From JAJDOD01 sp050299835 (GTDB taxonomy: Bacteria; Pseudomonadota; Alphaproteobacteria; Rhodobacterales; Rhodobacteraceae): a stretch of DNA of 64,000 nucleotides. Numbering within the stretch: position 1 is the first letter of the stretch; each line of letters starts with the position of its first letter. The stretch covers positions 62,001 to 126,000 of the forward strand of contig JBNKWP010000003.1 of the NCBI GenBank assembly GCA_050299835.1, in the 5' to 3' direction. The position numbers were made by a program, and so were the translations under genes. Below the pieces are notes generated by a model, which was not told where the DNA came from, did no database searches, and was given only the letters and a program-made list of their open reading frames with translations. Shown piece by piece: positions 9,073 to 17,417 of this stretch.

Positions 9073-10269
9073 ATGGAAACGACCATTCCATCCAACGTGC
9101 TGGTCATCGGCGCGGGGCTTTCGGGCCTTGCGGTGGCCGAGGCCCTGTCCCGGCGCAATATTCCGGTGACGATCCTTGAGACCCGCGACCGCGTGGCCGA
9201 GCCGTGGCGCGCGCGACATCCGGCGCTGCGTTTGAACATCCACCGGCGGTTCGCCCGGTTGCCGGGTCTCCGTCCGCCGCGCGGCGACGGCACATATCTG
9301 CGGCGCGACAGCGTGGTGGAATATCTTGAGACCTATGCCCGAAAGATCGGCGTGCCGATCCGCTTCGGCACCGAGGTGCAGCGGATCGACCGGGATGCCT
9401 CAGGCTGGAGCGTTGAAACGAATGCGGGCACGTTCGGCGCGGCGCATGTGGTCTTCGCCACCGGGCGAGACCGGGTGCCTTCCCTGCCCGACTGGCCGGG
9501 ACGGGACGGGTTTGCCGGTGAACTGATCCATGCTGCCGAACTGGGTGACGTGGCGCGATTCGACGGCAAGCGGGTGCTTGTGATCGGGGCGGGCAATTCC
9601 GGCTCGGACGTGCTGAACCACCTGTCCCGGCATCGCCCGGCGGAGGTGCGCGTGGCGGTGCGCCACGGCACCGCCGTGGTGCCGTCGCGCGTCTTCGGCT
9701 TTCCGCTGCACCGGCTGGCGCGGGTGTTCATGGCGATGCCGACCTGGGTGCTCGATCCCGCGTTTCGCCTGACCGAGCGGCTGTTTCTGGGCGATCTGCG
9801 CCGGTACGGTATCGCTCCCCATCCTGTGGGTGGCGGCACACGGCTGGTGCGCGACGGCGTGGCTTTCGCCATCGATGACGGGTTCGTGGCCGCGCTGAAG
9901 GCGGGCCGCATCCGGACTGTGGGCGAGGTCCAGCAGTTCGACGGCGCGGGCGTGATCACTGCGGATGGCAGCCGGTACGAGCCGGATGTTGTGATCGCGG
10001 CAACGGGTTATGACACCGGGCTGGAGCCGGTACTGGGGCATCTTGGCGTGCTCGATTCCGGGGGCCGTCCGACCCATCCGACGGGTGAGGCCGATCCGGA
10101 GTGTCCGGGGCTTTGGTTCGTTGGCTACAAGTCGGGGTTCACCGGCTATTTCGACGCGGCCCGGATCGCCGCCAGCCGGGTGTCGGACGGGATTGCACGG
10201 GACCTTGCGCGGCCCCGTTCGCGTCGGCAGGCGGAGATGGGTAAACCGCTGCGGGCGGTTCAGGGTTGA
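9073..10269 (+). CDS. FAD-dependent NAD(P)-binding monooxygenase (YUCCA/FMO-like)
   Basis: 398 residues from an ATG after AAAAGAGAGA. The FAD Rossmann motif VIGAGLSGLAVAEAL is at residue about 11 and the NAD(P)H motif VLVIGAGNSGSDVL at about 170. The FATGRDRVPSLPDWPG linker and a FAGELIHAAEL segment resemble the class-B flavin monooxygenase fingerprint. The C-terminal ATGYDTGLEP and GYKSGFTGYFDAARIAA are typical of YUCCA-like and related oxidoreductases. It probably oxygenates a soft nucleophile or carbonyl; the substrate is unknown. It lies 67 bases after the micro-ORF in the same direction and may share the methyltransferase transcript. Confidence 0.88.
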   Translation: METTIPSNVLVIGAGLSGLAVAEALSRRNIPVTILETRDRVAEPWRARHPALRLNIHRRFARLPGLRPPRGDGTYLRRDSVVEYLETYARKIGVPIRFGTEVQRIDRDASGWSVETNAGTFGAAHVVFATGRDRVPSLPDWPGRDGFAGELIHAAELGDVARFDGKRVLVIGAGNSGSDVLNHLSRHRPAEVRVAVRHGTAVVPSRVFGFPLHRLARVFMAMPTWVLDPAFRLTERLFLGDLRRYGIAPHPVGGGTRLVRDGVAFAIDDGFVAALKAGRIRTVGEVQQFDGAGVITADGSRYEPDVVIAATGYDTGLEPVLGHLGVLDSGGRPTHPTGEADPECPGLWFVGYKSGFTGYFDAARIAASRVSDGIARDLARPRSRRQAEMGKPLRAVQG

Positions 10270-10274
10270 TGCAC

Positions 10275-10307
10275 GGTGACGGTGCTGCGAGGCGCGTCAC
10301 CGTCACC
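10275..10307. terminator. Bidirectional hairpin terminator candidate
   Basis: GGTGACGGTG at 10275-10284 pairs perfectly with CACCGTCACC at 10298-10307 across a 13-base loop. It sits between the convergent ends of the flavin monooxygenase (10269) and ROK regulator (10329) genes. There is no long T-run on either side, so the termination mechanism is uncertain. Confidence 0.6.
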
Positions 10308-10328
10308 TCTCGCGCAGTCCCGGAAGGG

Positions 10329-11540
10329 TCAGATCGCCGCAAGACCGGCGTTGGTGTTCAGGAAGAACTGCGAGAATATCGGACTGGTGGCCGCGCCGAT
10401 GCAGCGCGCATCCGCCCCCACCGTGCCCGTTTCGATGCGGGGCGCAAGAAGGCCGCGCTTGTCCTGGTTGTCGATATATCTGCGCACACGTATGACCAGT
10501 TCGTCGCGGACGGCAGCGGGAAACGCCCCGTCGATCACGATCGCTTCGAAATCTATCACCGAGCAGATCGAGAGCGACGCCTTGGCCAGTTCCTGCGCCG
10601 TCTCGCCAATCCACGGGTTGACGTAGCGGTCGAGGCCGCTCCAGTCCTGGGGGCGCCGCCACATGGTTTCGGGATCGACCCCGGCTTCGACGAGGCGGGC
10701 TTCGAGCAGGTGCAGCGAGGCCACGTCGATCAGTTGCTGGCTTTCGCCCAGCGGTCCGGTGGTGCGCATCGACCCCAATGCGCCGGCATTGCCCCGGTTG
10801 CCCTCGAACACGGTGCCGTTCAGGGCGACGCCTCCGCCGACGAATGAGCCGATAAAGAAATAGGCATAGTCACGGATTTCCCGGCCGCGTCCGTAAAGCT
10901 GTTCGGCATGGCAGGCGGCGGTTCCGTCATTGAGCACGAAGACCGGCAGGTCGGAGAACCGTGCGACTTCTTCCCGGAAGTCGATATCCTTCCAGGACCG
11001 GAACCGCTCTGCCGCGATGCCGGTCAGATCGTGCCATTTCCAGATCTCGAACGGTGCTCCGATGCCGATCCCGCAGATGCGGGCGCGAAGATCGGCGGAC
11101 AATTCTGACTTGAGCTGGCCCAGCCCGCTTTCGAGGAAACCGAAAACACTGTCGGGAAACGGGTAGTCGTAAGAGGTGAAGAGCTTTGCGCGCGGCTGGC
11201 CGGTGAAGTCGATCAGCATGAGTTCGGCGCTGCGCCGGCCGATCTTCATGCCGACGGAGAACACCCCGTCTTCGTTCAGCTTCATCGGGATCGACGGTTT
11301 GCCCACCCTGCCCCGGACCGGTTCGCCGCGCCGGAGGATTTCGTCACGTTCCAGCTTGCGCAGGATGATCGAAACGGTTTGCGGCGAAAGACCCGTGAGG
11401 CGCGCCACATCGGCGCCCGCCGCCGGGCCGTGCCGCTGCAACACGGTCAGGATCAAGCGTTCGTTATGGTCGCGAACACCGCTTTGGTTCACGCCACCCG
11501 AGACCCTCATTTCCGAGTTTCCATCCATGACGCGAACCAT
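10329..11540 (-). CDS. ROK-family transcriptional regulator, divergent from frcBCA
   Basis: 403 residues from the ATG at 11540, chosen because GGGAGG lies five bases before it; an in-frame ATG nine codons upstream lacks such a site. Residues about 20-85 are an N-terminal winged helix (LTVLQRHGPAAGADVARLTG, then LSPQTVSIILRKLE). The rest is a ROK/ASKHA fold with GIGIGAPFEI and FIGSFVGGGVALNG, as in sugar-responsive repressors NagC, Mlc and XylR. It is divergent from the fructose-type transporter genes and is very likely their repressor, released by a sugar or sugar phosphate. Rhizobial frc loci also carry a ROK-type regulator. The effector is inferred, not visible. Confidence 0.92.
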   Translation of the reverse strand: MVRVMDGNSEMRVSGGVNQSGVRDHNERLILTVLQRHGPAAGADVARLTGLSPQTVSIILRKLERDEILRRGEPVRGRVGKPSIPMKLNEDGVFSVGMKIGRRSAELMLIDFTGQPRAKLFTSYDYPFPDSVFGFLESGLGQLKSELSADLRARICGIGIGAPFEIWKWHDLTGIAAERFRSWKDIDFREEVARFSDLPVFVLNDGTAACHAEQLYGRGREIRDYAYFFIGSFVGGGVALNGTVFEGNRGNAGALGSMRTTGPLGESQQLIDVASLHLLEARLVEAGVDPETMWRRPQDWSGLDRYVNPWIGETAQELAKASLSICSVIDFEAIVIDGAFPAAVRDELVIRVRRYIDNQDKRGLLAPRIETGTVGADARCIGAATSPIFSQFFLNTNAGLAAI

Positions 11541-11580
11541 AGATGCCTCCCTTCTCCCTATAAACAAGCAATTTCGAATT

Positions 11581-11610
11581 AATAAATCAAGTTTATTTAT
11601 TTATTTGACA
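11581..11610 (+). promoter_or_regulatory. frcB promoter region with AT-rich inverted repeat
   Basis: In a markedly AT-rich patch between the ROK gene and frcB, AATAAA (11581-11586) and TTTATT (11592-11597) form an inverted repeat around TCAAG. They are followed by a perfect -35-like TTGACA at 11605-11610. ROK repressors such as NagC and Mlc bind AT-rich sites with TTATTT-type arms, so this is a good operator candidate. No convincing -10 was found. Confidence 0.5.
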
Positions 11611-11712
11611 GAACGGGGCGAATCGAGCTTTCTAAAGTCGCCTGCACCGATAGTCCGGTGCCGCACGGGCCCGGTCGTTTCCGGCCCACTGGAGAAAATT
11701 CGGGAGGACCAC

Positions 11713-12732
11713 ATGAAGAAAACTCTGGCACTTACTGCATCCGCAGCAGCACTTACCTTGGCCGCCTCGTCGGCCTATGCAGCCGGTGAAACCGTCTGCC
11801 TCATCACCAAAACCGACACCAACCCGTTCTTCGTCAAGATGAAGGAAGGCGCGACCGCAAAGGCGGAAGAACTGGGCATGACGCTCAAGGCATTCGCCGG
11901 GAAGGTTGATGGCGACCACGAAACCCAGGTTCAGGCCATCGAGACCTGCATCCTTGACGGCGCGAAGGGCATCCTGCTGACCGCGTCGGATACCAGCTCC
12001 ATCGTGCCCGCCGTTAAGCAGGCCCGCGATGCCGGTATTCTGGTGATCGCGCTCGACACGCCGCTGAGCCCGATCGACGCCGCCGACGCCACGTTCGCGA
12101 CCGACAACTTCAAGGCCGGTCTGCTGATTGGCCAATGGGCGCGCGCCTCGCTGGGCGATGCCGCCGCTGACGCCAAGATCGCGACGCTGGACCTGAATGT
12201 CAGCCAGCCGACCGTGGACGTGTTGCGCAACCAGGGCTTCCTGGAGGGCTTCGGCGTCGATCTTGCCGATCCGATGGTGATCGGTGACGAGAGCGATCCG
12301 CGCCTTGTCGGCAGCGACGTGACCGACGGCAACGAAGAAGGCGGTCGTCGCGCGATGGAGAACCTGCTTGCCAAGGACCCGACGATCAATGTCGTTCACA
12401 CGATCAACGAGCCTGCGGCTGCCGGTGCCTATGAGGCGCTGAAGTCGATCGGCCGTGAGAATGACGTGCTGATCGTTTCGGTCGATGGCGGCTGCCCCGG
12501 CGTTCAGAACGTCGAGGCCGGTGTCATCGGCGCGACCAGCCAGCAATACCCGCTCTTGATGGCGGCGCTGGGTGTCGAGGCGGTCAAGAAATGGGCCGAC
12601 GAAGGCGTGAAGCCGGAAAACACTCCGGGCAAGGATTTCTACGATACCGGCGTGGCGCTGATCACGGACAAGCCCGCCGATGGTGTGGAATCGATCTCGG
12701 TCGCCGAGGGCAAAGACCTCTGCTGGGGCTAA
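11713..12732 (+). CDS. frcB: Fructose-type sugar ABC transporter, periplasmic binding protein
   Basis: 339 residues from the ATG at 11713 after GGGAGGACCAC. The signal peptide is MKKTLALTASAAALTLAASSAYAA. The mature protein is a CUT2/ribose-type binding protein beginning ETVCLITKTDTNPFFVKMKE. Blocks KGILLTASDTSSIVPAVKQA, NVVHTINEPAAAGAYEALKS and VSVDGGCPGVQNVEAGVIGA match my recollection of rhizobial FrcB closely. FrcB delivers fructose, and also mannose or ribose, to the FrcC/FrcA importer. It is first gene of frcBCA and is followed by a perfect 11-bp hairpin, then frcC. The exact sugar in this organism is inferred from similarity. Confidence 0.9.
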   Translation: MKKTLALTASAAALTLAASSAYAAGETVCLITKTDTNPFFVKMKEGATAKAEELGMTLKAFAGKVDGDHETQVQAIETCILDGAKGILLTASDTSSIVPAVKQARDAGILVIALDTPLSPIDAADATFATDNFKAGLLIGQWARASLGDAAADAKIATLDLNVSQPTVDVLRNQGFLEGFGVDLADPMVIGDESDPRLVGSDVTDGNEEGGRRAMENLLAKDPTINVVHTINEPAAAGAYEALKSIGRENDVLIVSVDGGCPGVQNVEAGVIGATSQQYPLLMAALGVEAVKKWADEGVKPENTPGKDFYDTGVALITDKPADGVESISVAEGKDLCWG

Positions 12733-12740
12733 CTGCCATG

Positions 12741-12767
12741 CGGAGAGCGCCCGCGTGGCGCTCTCCG
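12741..12767 (+). terminator. Intercistronic hairpin after frcB
   Basis: CGGAGAGCGCC (12741-12751) and GGCGCTCTCCG (12757-12767) form a perfect 11-bp stem with a CGCGT loop eight bases after the frcB stop. ATTTG follows. It probably attenuates read-through to frcC or protects the frcB message. Confidence 0.7.
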
Positions 12768-12846
12768 ATTTGCCTGAGAAAAATTCGAAACAGATGATAG
12801 ACTTGTCGCACGGCCACGGGAGAGACCGTTGCGAGAGGGAGGGGTC

Positions 12847-13917
12847 ATGTCACAATCCAGTTCAAGTGCCGACAATTATGAGGCGTCCGCGAACAAGGCG
12901 GAAGCGGTAGCGGAGTTCGAGAGCTCGCGACACGGCCTGGTGGGCCAGATGCAGCATATGTTGCACGTCAACCCGTCCTTCGTACCGCTGATCGTTCTTC
13001 TTGCCGCGATCGTCATTTTCGGACTTTTGCTCGGCTCCAAGTTCTTTTCGCCCTTCGCGATGACGCTGATCCTGCAACAAGTGCAGATTGTCGGCATCGT
13101 CGCGGCAGCGCAGAGCCTGGTGATCCTGACGGCGGGGATTGATCTGAGCGTGGGTGCGATCATGGTCTTCTCGTCCGTCATCATGGGACAATTCACCTTC
13201 CGCTATGGCATACCGGCGCCGGTCTCCGTCGCCTGCGGCCTGGCGGTCGGAACGGCCATCGGCGCGCTGAACGGCTGGCTTGTGAGCCGGGTCAAGCTGC
13301 CGCCCTTCATCGTGACGCTGGGCATGTGGCAGATCGTGCTGGCCACCAACTTCCTCTATTCGGCCAACGAGACGATCCGCAGCCAGGATATCGAGGCAGA
13401 GGCGCCTTTCCTGCAATTCTTCGGCTCCAAATTCGCTTTCGGCGGCGCGACCTTCACCGTCGGCGTGGTCTTCATGTTGGTTCTGATCTGCGTGCTTGCC
13501 TATTCTCTGCGGCACACGGCCTGGGGCCGACATGTCTATGCGGTGGGCGACGATCCGGAGGCGGCGGCACTGTCCGGTGTGGATGTCCACAAGACGTTGT
13601 TGTCGGTCTACATGCTCGCTGGCCTGATCTGCGCCTTCGCCGGTTGGGCTCTGATCGGGCGCATCGGCTCGGTGTCACCTACCTCCGGCCAGTTGGCCAA
13701 TATCGAGAGCATCACCGCCGTGGTGATCGGGGGGATATCGCTCTTCGGGGGCCGTGGCTCGATCCTGGGCTCTCTCTTCGGTGCGCTGATCGTCGGCGTC
13801 TTCACCCTTGGCCTGCGGCTTATGGGGGCGGATGCGCAATGGACCTATCTTCTCATCGGTATTCTCATCATCGCCGCAGTCGCGGTGGACCAGTGGATCA
13901 GAAAGGTGTCGGGCTGA
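12847..13917 (+). CDS. frcC: Fructose-type sugar ABC transporter, permease
   Basis: 356 residues from the ATG at 12847, five bases after GGGAGGGG. It is a CUT2 permease of the RbsC/BPD_transp_2 type with about nine or ten membrane spans. The family-typical ILTAGIDLSVGAIMVFSSV follows the second span; later come LPPFIVTLGMWQI, YAVGDDPEAAALSGV and ITAVVIGGISLFGGRGSILG. The ~55-residue N-terminus before the first span is hydrophilic and cytoplasmic. The stop overlaps the frcA start (TGATG). Confidence 0.93.
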   Translation: MSQSSSSADNYEASANKAEAVAEFESSRHGLVGQMQHMLHVNPSFVPLIVLLAAIVIFGLLLGSKFFSPFAMTLILQQVQIVGIVAAAQSLVILTAGIDLSVGAIMVFSSVIMGQFTFRYGIPAPVSVACGLAVGTAIGALNGWLVSRVKLPPFIVTLGMWQIVLATNFLYSANETIRSQDIEAEAPFLQFFGSKFAFGGATFTVGVVFMLVLICVLAYSLRHTAWGRHVYAVGDDPEAAALSGVDVHKTLLSVYMLAGLICAFAGWALIGRIGSVSPTSGQLANIESITAVVIGGISLFGGRGSILGSLFGALIVGVFTLGLRLMGADAQWTYLLIGILIIAAVAVDQWIRKVSG

Positions 13918-14699
13918 TGTCGGATAATACTCCAGTCGTTCAGGGTCGCGGAATCGTGAAGCGTTATGGCCACGTGACCGCAATCGACCATTCGGATTTC
14001 GAGTTGCGCAAGGGAGAGATCCTTGCGGTGATCGGGGATAACGGCGCCGGCAAGACCTCGATCGTCAAGGCGATCTGCGGGGCGACGATCCCCGACGAGG
14101 GTGAAATCCTGATCGAAGGCAAGAAGGTCAACTTCACCTCGCCGATGGATGCGCGGAACATGGGGATCGAGATCGTCTATCAGACGCTTGCGATGTCCCC
14201 GGCGCTGTCGATTGCCGACAACATGTTCATGGGCCGCGAGATCCGGAAAAAGGGTTTCATGGGCCAGTTCCTTCGCCAGCTTGACCGTCCGGCGATGGAG
14301 AAATTCGCCCGCGACAAGCTGACCGAGCTTGGGCTGATGACCGTCCAGTCGATCAACCAGGCGGTGGAGACCCTGTCTGGCGGTCAGCGCCAGGGCGTGG
14401 CGGTGGCGCGGGCGGCGGCCTTTGCTTCCAAGTTCATCATCATGGACGAGCCGACGGCGGCGCTGGGCGTGAAGGAGAGCCGGAAGGTGCTGGAACTGAT
14501 CCAGGACGTGCGGTCGCGGGGCATCCCGATCATCCTGATCAGCCACAACATGCCGCATGTGTTCGAAGTCGCGGACCGCATCCATGTGCATCGGCTGGGC
14601 AAACGGCTTTGCACGATTGATCCGAAGGACTACACCATGTCGGATGCGGTGGCGTTCATGACGGGCGCGAAGGAGCCTCCGGCGCAGGACGCGGCCTGA
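13917..14699 (+). CDS. frcA: Fructose-type sugar ABC transporter, ATPase
   Basis: 260 residues and a single nucleotide-binding domain, as in FrcA and unlike the double-domain RbsA. Walker A is GDNGAGKTS, the ABC signature LSGGQRQGVAVARA, Walker B FIIMDEPTAALG, and the switch histidine lies in LISHNM. The ATG overlaps the frcC stop, so the subunits are coupled. No fructokinase gene follows, unlike the rhizobial frcBCAK arrangement; phosphorylation must be encoded elsewhere. Confidence 0.93.
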   Translation: MSDNTPVVQGRGIVKRYGHVTAIDHSDFELRKGEILAVIGDNGAGKTSIVKAICGATIPDEGEILIEGKKVNFTSPMDARNMGIEIVYQTLAMSPALSIADNMFMGREIRKKGFMGQFLRQLDRPAMEKFARDKLTELGLMTVQSINQAVETLSGGQRQGVAVARAAAFASKFIIMDEPTAALGVKESRKVLELIQDVRSRGIPIILISHNMPHVFEVADRIHVHRLGKRLCTIDPKDYTMSDAVAFMTGAKEPPAQDAA

Positions 14700-14811
14700 A
14701 GAAACGGACCCACGGCAGGCCATCTGAGGTTTGCGGCGGCGTGATCGCGCTTGTTTCTACCCGATTTGATGATATAAAACGGGGAACTGCAAAGCTGAGG
14801 CGTCCGTAACA

Positions 14812-15732
14812 GTGGCTGACAAGTTTCTCCTCGTCGATCCGGAAGAAAGCCCGGACATTATCAAGGGGCTTGCGAGCCCTGTCCGGGTTTCGATCCTGAA
14901 ACTGCTGGGAATGCATGGTCCGAAAAATGTGAACCAGATCGCGGCGGAACTGAATGTGCCGCAATCGACCGTTTCGACAAATATGCAGATCCTGGAGGAT
15001 GCCGGGCTGATCGTTACCCGGACCGAGAAAGCGCGGAAGGGCAGTCAGAAGGTCTGCGAATCCGCGTTCACCGAGATCCTCGTGGCCTTCCGGGACGTTC
15101 GGTCCGAGCGCGACAGCAACGCCATCGAAGTGTCGATGCCGCTGGGCCTGTATACGCAATGCGAGGTTTCGGCACCTTGCGGGATGTGTTCGACCGAAGG
15201 GGTGATCGGCCTGCTCGATGTGCCCAACACCTATCTTGAACCGGACCGGATGCGCGCAAGTTTACTTTGGTTTACAAGCGGTTACGTCGAGTATCAGTTT
15301 CCAAACAATGCCAAGCTGAAGAACACCAGACCGAGCGAGATCGAGTTTTCCCTGGAACTGAGTTCGGAGGTTCCGGGCACTTCCGCGGAATGGCCTTCGG
15401 ACATCTCGCTGGAAGTGAACGGCGTCGATGTGGCGACATGGACATCGCCCGGTGATTTCGGCGACCAGAGGGGGCTTTACACGCCGGAATGGTGGAAGCT
15501 GGCCGGGTCGCAATATGGCAAGCTGAAAACCTGGCGGATCAACGGCGAAGGCAGCTATGTCGATGGGTTGCGCGTCTCCGATGTGACGCTGTCTGACCTG
15601 GAAATCGACCGGCACCGGTCGATCCGCATGCGGATCGGTGTGCATGAGGAGGCGGAGCATCCCGGCGGGATCAATATCTTCGGGCGCGGCTTCGGCAACT
15701 ATGACCAGGACATCGTGATGCGCATCCGCTAG
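14812..15732 (+). CDS. ArsR-like HTH regulator with C-terminal beta-sandwich sensor
   Basis: 306 residues from a GTG start. Residues about 15-85 form an ArsR-type winged helix (GLASPVRVSILKLLG, then LNVPQSTVSTNMQILEDAGL). A conserved cysteine cluster YTQCEVSAPCGMC follows near residue 120. The C-terminal ~150 residues look like a jelly-roll (VNGVDVATWTSPGDFGDQ; GGINIFGRGFGNYDQDIVMR). Regulators of this long form occur next to glycosidase genes in other bacteria, and here it sits 91 bases before a GH51 arabinofuranosidase. I infer that it controls the arabinoside locus. The beta domain may bind a carbohydrate, and the cysteines a metal or a redox signal; neither is shown. Confidence 0.8.
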   Translation: MADKFLLVDPEESPDIIKGLASPVRVSILKLLGMHGPKNVNQIAAELNVPQSTVSTNMQILEDAGLIVTRTEKARKGSQKVCESAFTEILVAFRDVRSERDSNAIEVSMPLGLYTQCEVSAPCGMCSTEGVIGLLDVPNTYLEPDRMRASLLWFTSGYVEYQFPNNAKLKNTRPSEIEFSLELSSEVPGTSAEWPSDISLEVNGVDVATWTSPGDFGDQRGLYTPEWWKLAGSQYGKLKTWRINGEGSYVDGLRVSDVTLSDLEIDRHRSIRMRIGVHEEAEHPGGINIFGRGFGNYDQDIVMRIR

Positions 15733-15788
15733 CGGAATGAATCATTGACCTGACCCCTGAAACCCGTACCATATTCGAAAAACAGGTA

Positions 15789-15809
15789 CATATCGGAAGA
15801 TTCGATATG
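15789..15809 (+). promoter_or_regulatory. Inverted repeat before the GH51 gene
   Basis: CATATCG (15789-15795) and CGATATG (15803-15809) are perfect arms with seven bases between, ending just before the AGGGAGG ribosome site of the arabinofuranosidase gene. The AT-rich sequence before it also holds ATATTCGAA. It is a plausible operator for the upstream ArsR-like regulator. Confidence 0.45.
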
Positions 15810-15823
15810 TAAGGGAGGATGGG

Positions 15824-17332
15824 ATGAAGGCTCGGGTCACCGCCCATGCGCGGTATACGATTTCTGATATTGATGACCGCCTTTACGGCTCGTTTCTGGA
15901 GCATCTTGGCCGGGCGGTTTACACCGGCATCTACGAACCGGATCATCCGACAGCCGATGACAGCGGGATGCGCCGCGATGTGATCGACCTTGTTCGCGAG
16001 TTGGACACGCCGATCTGCCGCTATCCCGGCGGTAATTTCGTCTCCGCCTATAACTGGGAAGACGGGATCGGGCCGAAGGACCAGCGCCCGACGCGGCTGG
16101 ACCTGGCCTGGCGGACGAGTGAATCGAACCAGGTCGGGATTCACGAATTTGCGGATTGGGCCGAGAAGGCCGGAACCGAGATGATGCTGGCGGTGAACCT
16201 CGGCTCGCGCGGCCTGGACGAGGCGCGGAACTTCGTCGAATACGTCAACCATCCTGGCGGCAGCTACTGGTCGGATCTGCGCAAGGCCAACGGTCAGGCC
16301 GAGCCGTGGGATGTGAAGCTTTGGTGCCTGGGCAACGAGATGGACGGGCCCTGGCAGGTCGGTCACAAGTCGGCCGCCGAATACGGGCATCTTGCCAACG
16401 AGACCGCCAAGGCGTTGAGGGCCTTTGACAAATCGCTGGAACTGGTGGTTTGCGGGTCGTCACATTCCAACATGCCGACCTACCCGCAATGGGAGGCGAC
16501 GGTTCTGGACGAGACCTATGACCAGGTCGATTACATCTCGCTTCACATGTATTTCGAGAATTACGAGCACAATACGCGCGAATATCTTGCGCTGCCCGAA
16601 AAGCTCGACCGCTACATCGGCACGGTGGCGGGCATTCTGGATTACGTGAAGGCGAAGAAGCGGTCGAAGCGCGATGTGAAAATCAGCTTCGACGAATGGA
16701 ATGTCTGGTATCACGAACGCAAGAACGATGCGGAGCGGATGGGTGAATGGGACTGGCCCCACGCCCCTGCCCTGCTGGAAGAAATCTATGATTTCGAGGA
16801 TGTGCTGCAGGTCGGCTGTATTCTGAACACCTTCATCCGGCGGTCGGACGTGGTGCGGATCGCCTGCATTGCGCAGCTCGTCAACGTGATCGCACCGATC
16901 ATGACCGCCCCCGGTGGTGCGGCGTGGCGGCAGACGATATACTACCCGTTCAAGTTCGCCTCCGCCCACGGACGGGGTACGGCGTTGCGGCTGGATGTCG
17001 ATTGCCCGAGCTATGATGCCGATATCGCGTCCGGTGTCAGCTATCTGGATATCGCGGGCGTTCACGATGGCAATGAGGGGACGCTGACCTTCTTCGCGGT
17101 CAACAGGAATATGGAAGACGCACTGGAGGTCGATCTTTCAATGGAGCATTTCGGGGAGGCAAAATCTGTCGAGCATGTGCTAATCCGGCACAACGATCTG
17201 CGCGCGAGCAATACCGGGGACAACCCGGACAATGTCGCGCCGGAACAAGGAGACGGCGCAAAGCTGTCGGGGGGCAATCTGGAGCTTACGTTGCCCCCCC
17301 TCAGCTATTCGATGTTCCGGGTAAGTCTTTGA
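15824..17332 (+). CDS. abfA: GH51 alpha-L-arabinofuranosidase
   Basis: 502 residues, the usual length for intracellular bacterial GH51 enzymes, with no signal peptide. The (beta/alpha)8 core carries the acid/base E172 in LGNEMDGPWQ and the nucleophile E291 in ISFDEWNVWYH, almost the same positions as in the well-studied Geobacillus enzyme. RYPGGNFVSAYNWEDGIGP is also family-typical. The C-terminus is a beta-sandwich. It releases arabinofuranose from short arabinosides inside the cell, so the adjacent ABC transporter should import intact oligosaccharides. A GGGAGG site precedes the ATG. Confidence 0.95.
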   Translation: MKARVTAHARYTISDIDDRLYGSFLEHLGRAVYTGIYEPDHPTADDSGMRRDVIDLVRELDTPICRYPGGNFVSAYNWEDGIGPKDQRPTRLDLAWRTSESNQVGIHEFADWAEKAGTEMMLAVNLGSRGLDEARNFVEYVNHPGGSYWSDLRKANGQAEPWDVKLWCLGNEMDGPWQVGHKSAAEYGHLANETAKALRAFDKSLELVVCGSSHSNMPTYPQWEATVLDETYDQVDYISLHMYFENYEHNTREYLALPEKLDRYIGTVAGILDYVKAKKRSKRDVKISFDEWNVWYHERKNDAERMGEWDWPHAPALLEEIYDFEDVLQVGCILNTFIRRSDVVRIACIAQLVNVIAPIMTAPGGAAWRQTIYYPFKFASAHGRGTALRLDVDCPSYDADIASGVSYLDIAGVHDGNEGTLTFFAVNRNMEDALEVDLSMEHFGEAKSVEHVLIRHNDLRASNTGDNPDNVAPEQGDGAKLSGGNLELTLPPLSYSMFRVSL

Positions 17333-17337
17333 GTTCC

Positions 17338-17366
17338 CGGGGGCGCGGCACCTGTCGGGCCCCCCG
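17338..17366 (+). terminator. GC-rich hairpin between GH51 and binding-protein genes
   Basis: GGGGGC at 17339-17344 can pair with GCCCCC at 17359-17364 just after the GH51 stop. The stem is short but very GC-rich. It may partly insulate the binding-protein gene from the upstream gene. Confidence 0.4.
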
Positions 17367-17417
17367 CACACAACGAGGAAGACCGGTCGGCTGACCGGAT
17401 TTATGGGAGGAATATAG

